A stretch of DNA of 64,000 nt from Asticcacaulis tiandongensis. Its GTDB lineage: Bacteria > Pseudomonadota > Alphaproteobacteria > Caulobacterales > Caulobacteraceae. The stretch is taken from assembly GCF_006475605.1 (NCBI RefSeq), contig NZ_SSBC01000010.1:310001-374000 (forward strand), in the 5' to 3' direction. The position numbers were made by a program, and so were the translations under genes. This document shows positions 53,143-60,569 of this stretch, in pieces (within the stretch, counting starts at the first letter, position 1; every line of letters starts with the position of its first letter). The notes under the pieces are model-generated. The model was not told the DNA's origin, made no database searches, and worked only from the letters and a program-made list of their open reading frames with translations.

Positions 53143-54192
53143 ATGAAACCATATGCCGTGTCGTTGCTGTTCAGTGGGTGTGTGGCCTTGGCTCCGTTTG
53201 CGGCTTTGGCCCAGAGCGCGTCACCCAGACCCACCCTCAAGACTGCGCCGAAGGCGGTGGTGACTGTGGATGCCAAAAGGCTTGAGCAGTACAAGGCGAG
53301 GCAACTTGAGCCGGTATCACGGCTGGAGGCGCGGGCGCCACAACGCCTGGTACATCCGCGACGACAGGAAAATGCGGCGCAGCAGAAAGCGCGGGTAGCC
53401 GCAGCCAACGCCAAAACGAAAACGATTGCCACGATCACAGTGCCGCTTACGATCACCGGCCCGCATATTGCGCGCATTGATGGCGTGGATAACGGGCGTT
53501 ATGAACCGGGCGGGCAATACCAGATCCGCGGTAAGGGTTTCGGGACGCGTAAGGGCACGGTGTTCCTCAAGGAAAATGCGCTCGGTAAGTCCATTGCGCT
53601 CAACATTCTGCATTGGTCGGATGAGCGTATCTATGCCGAAATCCCTGCCGACCTCTCCGGCGTGCCGGATGTGCCGAAGGTAACATTGGTGGTCGGGCCG
53701 GTCGGGGCGAACGCGCTCGAAAACCGCAGCAATGGTTTCTATGCCGCGCGTGAGGAGCACAGGCTGACGGTGTTTCCGGCAGGGGTTCTGGGCTATCCCA
53801 AGGGCCGCTTTGCCGATACGGTGACCAATGCTACCAATGGTGCGACCATAAGGCGCTATGTCGAACAAGGCGCTAATGACGCCTGTTTTCAGCCGGGCAC
53901 CGACCGTATTGATACGACAAAGCTCAACCTCAAGCCCGGTTTCTGGGTGCATAGTTTCGATGTCTGGTTCCCCAGGCTCGAATCCCGTGTCGATACCGAC
54001 GTTGGCGAGATACGCTATACCGGCTTTGGCCAGTACAGCCACCGATGGGACGGCGATAACATTATGATTGACTGGGGGGTGCAGCGCAGGCGATCGGCAC
54101 CGTGGACCCTGTATGCAGGGGCGTCACAGTGTGAATCGATCTATCGCCTGACGCTGAATATCAACGGCCCGCGTGGTGTGCCACTCCGGTGA
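53143..54192 (+). CDS. Exported protein of unknown function with an IPT/TIG-like domain
   Basis: A 349-residue protein with a signal peptide (YAVSLLFSGCVALAPFAALA, cleavage after AQA/S). A basic Ala/Arg/Gln-rich linker (about residues 50-85) is followed by an IPT/TIG-like strand region: ITGPHIARIDGVDNGRYEPG, GQYQIRGKGFGTRKGTVFL and AEIPADLSGVPDVPKVTLVV. The C-terminal half has YVEQGANDACFQPGTDRIDT and aromatic strands ending in ESIYRLTLNINGPRGVPLR. I do not recognise the family. It overlaps the next gene by four bases. The IPT-like fold suggests binding or adhesion in the periplasm or outside the cell. Confidence 0.7.
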   Translation: MKPYAVSLLFSGCVALAPFAALAQSASPRPTLKTAPKAVVTVDAKRLEQYKARQLEPVSRLEARAPQRLVHPRRQENAAQQKARVAAANAKTKTIATITVPLTITGPHIARIDGVDNGRYEPGGQYQIRGKGFGTRKGTVFLKENALGKSIALNILHWSDERIYAEIPADLSGVPDVPKVTLVVGPVGANALENRSNGFYAAREEHRLTVFPAGVLGYPKGRFADTVTNATNGATIRRYVEQGANDACFQPGTDRIDTTKLNLKPGFWVHSFDVWFPRLESRVDTDVGEIRYTGFGQYSHRWDGDNIMIDWGVQRRRSAPWTLYAGASQCESIYRLTLNINGPRGVPLR

Positions 54193-54644
54193 CGGGTCAA
54201 CCGGTTTATGCACGGTGGCTGATCATTGGGTTGGTTGTTGCCCAGTGCGCATTTTTATGGTTTGGCGCCGATAAAATTAATGAGCGGCGGCGTTTCCTTG
54301 AGACGGCGCTGCGGGTGCAGGCCGAGACTATACATACATGGGAGGTTCCGCCCAGAGGCCGAAGCAGCACTATGCATCATGCGCTGATCGCTTTTGAAAC
54401 GCCGGAAGGGCGTCTGATTAATGCGCCTTACAGGACCCAGTTTAAATTTCTGGCACTTAAGGATCGGGAGATACTTGAGGTGGTGTATAAGCCGGGTGTG
54501 CCGCAGACGGCCATGCCTGCGGACTTTCTGCGCCTGTGGTTTGAGCCATTGCTGGCTGCCGGCTTTGCCGGTTTTTTCCTTTTACTGGGGTTGTTTATAC
54601 TGTGGCCCGGGCGGAAAGCTACATTGCCTCAGATTGTCAGTTAA
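54189..54644 (+). CDS. DUF3592-like membrane protein
   Basis: A 151-residue protein with two hydrophobic helices (WLIIGLVVAQCAFLWFG near the start and LLAAGFAGFFLLLGLFIL near the end) around an extracytoplasmic domain with RSSTMHHALIAFETPEGRLI and YKPGVPQTAMPADFLRLW. This is the layout of DUF3592 proteins, though the match is moderate. It starts at a GTG that overlaps the preceding stop (GTGA). Its stop codon interlocks with that of the convergent gene at 54641 (TTAA). It probably works with the exported protein encoded just upstream. Confidence 0.65.
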   Translation: MTGQPVYARWLIIGLVVAQCAFLWFGADKINERRRFLETALRVQAETIHTWEVPPRGRSSTMHHALIAFETPEGRLINAPYRTQFKFLALKDREILEVVYKPGVPQTAMPADFLRLWFEPLLAAGFAGFFLLLGLFILWPGRKATLPQIVS

Positions 54645-55468
54645 TTGCCGATGCAATTGGCTTCAGTGCGTTTGCAGTCATAGACAGAGTTGGGCAGGCT
54701 GAATTCAAAAACACGATCACCGTGTTTGGCCTCAATGCGCATCCGGACGCTGCTTTGGTTTTTATATTGAATCTGGTTGGCGGGCCAGCGGGTTCGGGCA
54801 CCTGAGACTGCTGTTACCTTCACGACCAGTTGCGTATCGCTTTCGCTGACGATTTCAAGCATTGAGCCGCCATAGGTTGTCCCGAGAATCCATCCGGCTG
54901 TACCGCCGGACAAGCCCTTGCCATTGATACGGTGCGTACTGCCCAGTTTGAAGACAATATTTTCGCGCTTGCCATCGACATTGCTGATGTAGCTGCCGTC
55001 GGCAAGTTTAACGAGCGGTGCTTGCGCCGACGGAACAATCAGTTGCCTTTTCTGTGTCAGGTCTGAGGGACGGTTTGACAGAACGGGGGTGCCTAGCGTC
55101 ATCGTTGGTTTTGTCCAGCTGAGGGTTGCCCGGCAGCCATAGGCCCAATTCACGCCAACACGGTTACGGCCCACCTGTCCCCAACCGCCACGCACCCACT
55201 GAGATTCAGGAAGCTTGTTAATCAGCTTTTTGAAGTCGTCACCGCGAAACAGTAAGTCGCCTCTGGCCACAAAATCCTTAGGGTAAGGCATGTCGGGAAT
55301 CTGAAATTGTGTCACAACAATGTAACCGCCGGAGCCTAATTCATCGGCAGGGCCGGTATAGGGTTCAAATACATTTCGGCATTTGACCGGTGTCGATTCT
55401 GTGGCCGCCATGGCGGGCAGGGCCACGAGGCACGAGGCTGATATGGCCGTTAAAAACAAAGCCTTCAT
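54641..55468 (-). CDS. Exported protein of unknown function (secreted-protein cluster, third gene)
   Basis: A 275-residue protein with a signal peptide (MKALFLTAISASCLVALPAM, cut near AMA/A). The mature part is beta-rich, with several Cys (KCRNVFEPYTG, WAYGCRATLSW, CKRTEANC) likely to form disulfides. HRINGKGLSGGTAGWILGTT, SMLEIVSESDTQLVVKVTA resemble a TIG-like domain similar to that of the 53143 gene, though this is only a resemblance. I do not recognise the family. It is the last of three minus-strand genes for exported proteins, nine bases after the preceding one. Confidence 0.65.
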   Translation of the reverse strand: MKALFLTAISASCLVALPAMAATESTPVKCRNVFEPYTGPADELGSGGYIVVTQFQIPDMPYPKDFVARGDLLFRGDDFKKLINKLPESQWVRGGWGQVGRNRVGVNWAYGCRATLSWTKPTMTLGTPVLSNRPSDLTQKRQLIVPSAQAPLVKLADGSYISNVDGKRENIVFKLGSTHRINGKGLSGGTAGWILGTTYGGSMLEIVSESDTQLVVKVTAVSGARTRWPANQIQYKNQSSVRMRIEAKHGDRVFEFSLPNSVYDCKRTEANCIGN

Positions 55469-55477
55469 TAGGTTCCC

Positions 55478-56500
55478 CTAGTTGTTGCGAAGCACGTGTT
55501 TGCGACCGCCGATTTCGAGTGTCGAGGTTTTCTGATCTGCGCCGTTCCACGACCCGGCGTGGCTGCGGCTGAACAGGTTTTCCGGCGCGCGGCCTTTGAC
55601 GACAATGCTGTACCAGCAGAAGTTCTGGCCGGATTTGTATTTGAAGCGAACGCTCAGCTCGACCGCCCTGCCTGTAAAGCCCACCGGCCTTTCGCCATAG
55701 CTGTGGTGCGTGGTGATCGGGGTTTCCCTAAGCTGATAATCACAGGCCCCATTATCAACCAGACTGATCTTGCGGCCATGAATCTGCCCGTCGTCTATGA
55801 TCTGGATGCGGTCTTCGGCCCAGCCCCCGCTGCCGGTATGGGTACCGCCTTTGGTATGGGCGCCGATCCAGTCATCCGCCGGACAGATGTCCGCCGTACC
55901 GACCTGCGTATTGACCCGCCCCTGAAACTGGAGACTGCCCTGTCCGCTGTTGGCGGCTTTAGCCGCACAGGCAACGCGCCTGAGCGGAGGGAACCAGCGC
56001 CCTGTACCCAGCGGCGAGGTTTTCAGCTCGGTATTAAAGCGTATGATGCAGGTGCCGGAAAAAAGGGTTACGCGTACGGTTTGCGTCAGGTGCTGTGAGA
56101 CACTATCCGGAACCTTGAATTCTGCCGTTGAACCTGTGGCATGAACCTTGATGAGATCGACCTTTATGGGGTCGGCCTTCGACCAGCTGTTGCCGCGTTG
56201 TGCCTTGGAATACTCAATATAGGCCGATTTTATGTCGATTTTCGTCTTGAGATAATCTGCCGCGCCGGGGGCCAGATCAATCCTGAGATTACCTGTTGGT
56301 GTGCCTGGATATATTTGTGTGGAGGCGATACGTCCGGTGCCGCAAGGATCTGGACTCAGGCGTTTGACTGGCCCGCGTAAAATATCAGGTGGCTGGCGCA
56401 GGGTTTCGCTCCGCGGAAGCGTTAGAGCGTGCGTTGATGAGGCCAGAAGAAAGCTGAGTGCCGTTAGGATGTGGGCACTACGAAGGAAAAGGGGACTCAT
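55478..56500 (-). CDS. Exported protein of unknown function (secreted-protein cluster, second gene)
   Basis: A 340-residue protein with a signal peptide (ILTALSFLLASSTHALTL). It contains several Cys, a WFPPLRRVACAAKA segment in mid protein, ADICPADDWIGAHTKGGTHT and a C-terminal YKSGQNFCWYSIVVKGRAPE region. Its order of features follows the gene upstream (56497-57660), which has RWFPPVNTTVCSQ, FCGPWTTYHYAD and a matching Cys-rich end, so the two are divergent paralogues. They overlap by four bases. I know no family for them. The Cys pattern suggests periplasmic or secreted, disulfide-bonded proteins. Confidence 0.65.
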   Translation of the reverse strand: MSPLFLRSAHILTALSFLLASSTHALTLPRSETLRQPPDILRGPVKRLSPDPCGTGRIASTQIYPGTPTGNLRIDLAPGAADYLKTKIDIKSAYIEYSKAQRGNSWSKADPIKVDLIKVHATGSTAEFKVPDSVSQHLTQTVRVTLFSGTCIIRFNTELKTSPLGTGRWFPPLRRVACAAKAANSGQGSLQFQGRVNTQVGTADICPADDWIGAHTKGGTHTGSGGWAEDRIQIIDDGQIHGRKISLVDNGACDYQLRETPITTHHSYGERPVGFTGRAVELSVRFKYKSGQNFCWYSIVVKGRAPENLFSRSHAGSWNGADQKTSTLEIGGRKHVLRNN

Positions 56501-57660
56501 TTGAGGTTCAGCCTTTGCTCCTGAAGTTTGCCATTATCATCAAGCCAGCGGAAAACGGACGCGGATTGATCATGAGTCATGCGTACGGTTTGGGTGGGGC
56601 GGCCTGACGCGGTCCATTTTACGGGCGTCGACCAGTCTGCCGGAAAACCGCGCGGAACCGAGGCTTCGAACAACAGATGGTAGGGGCACATGGCGCCGCC
56701 GCGCGTTCTGGAATACCAATCGACCGAGATATGCGTGCTGGCTCTGGAGACGCCGTTAGCGACCTTATCCTTAAGGGCATATGGCCCGCCCTGACCCTCT
56801 GAGACGGCTGCCTGAGTGATGGTTTCTTCAAATGTGCAGGCGTCACTTGTCAGATGGACAATGCCGACGCGTATGTCGCGGGCCACGCCGCCGTGCCATA
56901 TTTCATAGGCATCACGGCGCTTATTGGACACTCGGCCGTTTGAATCAATCAGGGCCGCATCTGCGTAATGATAGGTTGTCCAGGGGCCGCAGAAATTGGT
57001 GCGCATGCCGCCAAAGCGTGTCTGTGCGGTGGGTCCGGGCTGAAATTCACGCCACAGATGCCGGTTCGGGCCTTCGGGTTGGCTGCAAACGGTTGTATTT
57101 ACAGGCGGAAACCAGCGCTGGCGAACATATTTTGGTTCAATATCCATGCTGAAATGTGTGTTGCACTGGCTGGTTTCAACGTGCACCGTAACCTTCTGTG
57201 GCAGGAAGGGTTCCTTGAGGGGCGGGACGCGGAATTCCACCCAGTCGGTCGTGCCTGTGGGAATGGCACCCTGTACGGTTTCGACCGAAGCCACCCGCCA
57301 GTGGCTATAGGGATTAACCACTTCATATGAAAAATAGACTTTTTTGATTGTCGGACCGGTCGTGTTCTGCTGGGCATCGGCAGGAATGCCATAAAGCACT
57401 TGATTGCCGGTTCTCGCCACGACCGGCGCGGCGGCGCGTTTGGGTTGCGTGCTGACAAAAAAAAGCCCGCCGGGGATCAGTTTTTCGGAATGTTTGAAGT
57501 TATCAATCCGGCATAAGGTGGCGGCCTTATTAAACGCGATGTTGTTAGGGATTTGCCTGACGCTGGTGGTGGGCCTGTTGATGGTCTGAGCGTGCAGCGG
57601 CACGCTAACAAAACTGAAAATCAACGACGGGATCAGCATCAATGAGCGCATTTGCAACAT
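56497..57660 (-). CDS. Exported protein of unknown function (secreted-protein cluster, first gene)
   Basis: A 387-residue protein with a signal peptide (LMLIPSLIFSFVSVPLHAQ). The mature part has VYFSYEVVNPYSHWRVASVE, a DWVEFRVPPLKEPFLPQK block, WFPPVNTTVCSQPEG, MRTNFCGPWTTYHYADAALI, and a C-terminal segment with GGAMCPYHLLFEASVPRGF and MTHDQSASVFRWLDDNGKL. At least six Cys are spread along the mature chain. It is a paralogue of the next gene and probably heads the three-gene minus-strand operon. The two ATG codons at 57660 and 57651 are both possible starts. Function unknown. A palindromic motif shared with 53062-53081 lies 44 bases upstream. Confidence 0.65.
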   Translation of the reverse strand: MLQMRSLMLIPSLIFSFVSVPLHAQTINRPTTSVRQIPNNIAFNKAATLCRIDNFKHSEKLIPGGLFFVSTQPKRAAAPVVARTGNQVLYGIPADAQQNTTGPTIKKVYFSYEVVNPYSHWRVASVETVQGAIPTGTTDWVEFRVPPLKEPFLPQKVTVHVETSQCNTHFSMDIEPKYVRQRWFPPVNTTVCSQPEGPNRHLWREFQPGPTAQTRFGGMRTNFCGPWTTYHYADAALIDSNGRVSNKRRDAYEIWHGGVARDIRVGIVHLTSDACTFEETITQAAVSEGQGGPYALKDKVANGVSRASTHISVDWYSRTRGGAMCPYHLLFEASVPRGFPADWSTPVKWTASGRPTQTVRMTHDQSASVFRWLDDNGKLQEQRLNLK

Positions 57661-57703
57661 CCGGGTTACCAGACGGACACTAAGCCTTATGCGCGGTGTC
57701 TCT

Positions 57704-57723
57704 GCCTCCTCAATCTGGAGGAG
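57704..57723. promoter_or_regulatory. Palindromic motif in the divergent promoter region, copy 2
   Basis: GCCTCCTCAATCTGGAGGAG, with CCTCC/GGAGG arms. It matches copy 1 (53062-53081) at 17 of 20 bases. It lies between the minus-strand secreted-protein operon and the plus-strand ScsB-like gene, so it could act on either or both. Confidence 0.4.
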
Positions 57724-57821
57724 GGAGGTGATTATTTATAAGCTTAAGGCGTGTTCATTGAGGAAAGCAGACGGAAATGCGTGTGGCGTGCGTTTAATGC
57801 CTGATCACGGAAGATATACGC

Positions 57822-59846
57822 ATGAACAGATGGTTCCTCAGCCTGTGCCTTATGCTGGCCGCGCTTATGCCTTTGCGGGCTTTGGCGGCGGAGCGGGTTG
57901 CGCTTGAGCACACGACAGCGTCGCTTGTGTCCGAATATAGCCAGATTGATGGCCAGATTGCTGGTAAGTCACCGTTCTGGGTGCTGTTCCGGCTGGATAT
58001 TCAGGAGGGCTGGCACACCTACTGGATTAATCCGGGGGATTCGGGTCTTGCCCCGTCTCTGGAGTGGGATTTACCTGAGGGCGTTCAGGCCGGTGAGATC
58101 GTGTGGCAGCCGCCGCACCGCCAGCCCTTTGGGCCGCTTATGAACTATGGTTACAGTGATGTAGCCTATCATCTGGTGCAGATTACGCCGCCTAAAGAGG
58201 GGCTAAAAGGCTCTTTGCCGCTTAAGGTCAGTGCGAGTTGGCTGGTCTGTGAGGAGGAATGTATCCCCGAGGAGGCGGAACTAAGCCTGACAGTGCCTGT
58301 AGGCGAGGTGTCCGTGGCGTCTGCACAGTCTGAGGATATTAAACGGCTGGTGCAGACGGCAAGCCTAGAGGCCCTGCCGATAACTGAACTCACGAGTGAT
58401 GAGACCAGCCTGACACTGCGTTTGCCTTATCAGGGTGCACGGCCTCAGGATTTATACATTTACCCGCGTGAGGCGGGGGTCATTGAAACCGTGGCCGCCC
58501 AGCCGTTTGACCTTAAGGACAATGTCCTGACGGTGCGGCTGACGCGTGGCATGCTTGAGGTGCCCGACGCTTTTGAGGGGCTGTTGGAAGTGCGTGATGC
58601 GGACGGTTTGCGGCATTATGTCATCACAGCACCGGATGTATCGCCGGTCAGCGCATCCGCCGATGTCGGCACGGGATTCTGGCTGATTCTGTTGTCGGCC
58701 TTTGCCGGTGGCATCATTCTCAATGCCATGCCCTGCGTCTTTCCGGTTTTATCGCTTAAGGCGCTGGCTATCAGTCGTAAAGCCGGACAGGGCGATGCGC
58801 ATATCCGCCGTGATGGGCTGGCCTATACGGCGGGTGTGGTGATCAGTTTCCTGCTGATCGGCGGGCTGTTCCTGCTTATTCGGGTAGGCGGTGATGCGGT
58901 GGGGTGGGGGTTCCATATGCAGTCACCTCTGGTGGTGACGGCCCTGATTTATCTGTTGTTTGTCATCGGGCTTAATCTGTCGGGCCTTTACGATATTACG
59001 CTCAGTTTTGGCGGTGGACAGTCCCTGACGCAGACGGATGGCTGGAGCGGCAGCTTTGCCACAGGGGCGCTGGCGACGCTGGTGGCCACGCCCTGTACGG
59101 CCCCATTCATGGCTACGGCTCTTGGGGCAGCGCTGACCTTGCCAGCAATAGGCGCGCTTGGAGTATTTGCGGCGCTGGGGCTTGGGCTGGCCTTTCCGTT
59201 TTTGCTGCTGTCCGTATTTCCTGCCCTGTTGCGTAAGTTGCCGAAGCCCGGGCCGTGGATGGAAACCTTCCGGCAGTTTCTTGCCTTTCCGATGTATCTG
59301 GCGGCGGTGTGGCTTTTGTGGGTACTGGGGCAGCAGGGCGGCATCAATGCCGCGGCTCTGGTGCTTACGGGGTTAGTGGTCTTCACTTTGGCCGTGTGGG
59401 TATGGCGGCGTGTATCGGGCGGAAAGGTGCGGGTCGTGATGGCTGTGCTTATTGCGCTTGTGTCTCTGTTCCCGTTTGTGATTCTGGCGCGCGGCGGGGA
59501 GGCACAGGTTGAGAATACAGGCACGGCCTTTTCCACAGACCGCATTGAACAGGCGCGGGCCAGCGGCGAGGGGGTGTTTGTCTATGGCACGGCGGCCTGG
59601 TGTATTACCTGTAAGGTCAATGAGCGCGTGGCGCTTGATACGGCTGAGGTGGAGGCGTTTATGGCCGAAAGGAATATAACGGTTATCCGCGCCGACTGGA
59701 CCAATGCCGATCCGGCGATCACGGATTGGCTGGCGCAATTTGGCCGTAATGGCGTGCCGCTCTATGTCTATTATCCGCCATCTGGTGAGCCGGTTGTCCT
59801 CCCCCAAGTCCTGACCCCCGCCATTGTGCGGGAAAAACTGTCCTGA
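57822..59846 (+). CDS. DsbD/ScsB-type transmembrane electron transporter with C-terminal thioredoxin domain
   Basis: A 674-residue inner-membrane protein that should carry electrons from cytoplasmic thioredoxin to periplasmic substrates. After a signal peptide (LCLMLAALMPLRALA), an N-terminal domain has the Cys pair WLVCEEECIPEEAEL (about residues 138-152). The eight-helix core has NAMPCVFPVLSLKALAI and LVATPCTAPFMATALG, each with its redox-active Cys. The C-terminal thioredoxin-like domain has TAAWCITCKVNERVAL (CxxC, about 592-607). The extended N-terminal part is of the ScsB type, a DsbD relative studied in Caulobacter, where it reduces a peroxiredoxin-like protein and TlpA. Its partner here may be the redoxin encoded 24 bases downstream. 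Confidence 0.87.
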   Translation: MNRWFLSLCLMLAALMPLRALAAERVALEHTTASLVSEYSQIDGQIAGKSPFWVLFRLDIQEGWHTYWINPGDSGLAPSLEWDLPEGVQAGEIVWQPPHRQPFGPLMNYGYSDVAYHLVQITPPKEGLKGSLPLKVSASWLVCEEECIPEEAELSLTVPVGEVSVASAQSEDIKRLVQTASLEALPITELTSDETSLTLRLPYQGARPQDLYIYPREAGVIETVAAQPFDLKDNVLTVRLTRGMLEVPDAFEGLLEVRDADGLRHYVITAPDVSPVSASADVGTGFWLILLSAFAGGIILNAMPCVFPVLSLKALAISRKAGQGDAHIRRDGLAYTAGVVISFLLIGGLFLLIRVGGDAVGWGFHMQSPLVVTALIYLLFVIGLNLSGLYDITLSFGGGQSLTQTDGWSGSFATGALATLVATPCTAPFMATALGAALTLPAIGALGVFAALGLGLAFPFLLLSVFPALLRKLPKPGPWMETFRQFLAFPMYLAAVWLLWVLGQQGGINAAALVLTGLVVFTLAVWVWRRVSGGKVRVVMAVLIALVSLFPFVILARGGEAQVENTGTAFSTDRIEQARASGEGVFVYGTAAWCITCKVNERVALDTAEVEAFMAERNITVIRADWTNADPAITDWLAQFGRNGVPLYVYYPPSGEPVVLPQVLTPAIVREKLS

Positions 59847-59870
59847 TTTATACAAGAAGGAGTTAGTCTT

Positions 59871-60494
59871 ATGAAATATTCGCGTAGATTAGTAAGCGTT
59901 GGTTTGATGGCAGCCGCCATAGGCTTTGGGCCTTATATCGCCCATGCTGCCCGTCCGGGCACTGCGGCCCCCGCATTCAGCCTTAAGGACGTTGACGGCA
60001 AGACCGTTACGCTGGCGTCCCTTAAGGGCAAGGTCGTGGTCATTGACTGGGCCAATTATCAGTGCCCCTTTGACAAGATGCACTATGAGAGTGGCAACCT
60101 GCCTGCCTTGCAGAAGAAATATACAGACAAGGGCGTGGTTTGGCTGACCATCCATTCGTCTGCTCCGGGTAAGCAGGGCTATCATGCGCCCGCAGACATG
60201 AAAAAGGAAAATGTGCGGGTGAAAAATGCGGCCACATATGTGCTGACCGATTATGACGGCAAGGTGGCGCGGGCCTATGATGCCAAGACGACGCCGCAGA
60301 TCTATGTCATCGATAAGGCAGGAGTCCTGCAATATAACGGGGCTATAGACAGCATTCCTTCGGCCAAGGCGGAGACACTGGCCAAGGCGGTGCCGCACGG
60401 GGCCAACGCCATTGATGCGGTTCTGGCGGGCAAAAAGCCCAGTCCGGCCGCTACGCAACCCTATGGCTGTAATATCAAGTTTCCTGACTCATAG
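59871..60494 (+). CDS. Exported AhpC/TSA-type redoxin, probable partner of the ScsB-like protein
   Basis: A 207-residue protein with a signal peptide (SVGLMAAAIGFGPYIAHA). The mature part is a thioredoxin-fold redoxin: APAFSLKDVDGKTVTLASL, VVVIDWANYQCPFDKMHYES (catalytic Cys about residue 63, where TlpA-like proteins have CxxC), LTDYDGKVARAYDAKTTPQI with the cis-Pro, and a second Cys in the C-terminal YGCNIKF. The single-Cys active site with a distal Cys resembles a peroxiredoxin-like protein more than a TlpA disulfide reductase. AAGGAG sets the start, 24 bases after the ScsB-like gene. In Caulobacter the ScsB system has a peroxiredoxin-like substrate (PprX); equivalence is inference. Confidence 0.82.
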   Translation: MKYSRRLVSVGLMAAAIGFGPYIAHAARPGTAAPAFSLKDVDGKTVTLASLKGKVVVIDWANYQCPFDKMHYESGNLPALQKKYTDKGVVWLTIHSSAPGKQGYHAPADMKKENVRVKNAATYVLTDYDGKVARAYDAKTTPQIYVIDKAGVLQYNGAIDSIPSAKAETLAKAVPHGANAIDAVLAGKKPSPAATQPYGCNIKFPDS

Positions 60495-60512
60495 GCCTGA
60501 GGCAGGGACGCA

Positions 60513-60550
60513 TAAAAAAACCGCCAGTCAGATAACTGGCGGTTTTTTTT
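60513..60550 (+). terminator. Bidirectional terminator between the redoxin and autotransporter genes
   Basis: ACCGCCAGT (60520-60527 region) pairs with ACTGGCGGT (60534-60542), flanked by seven A and eight T. It lies between two convergent genes and can serve both. Confidence 0.9.
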
Positions 60551-60569
60551 ATTTTGATCGTTGCGCTTA

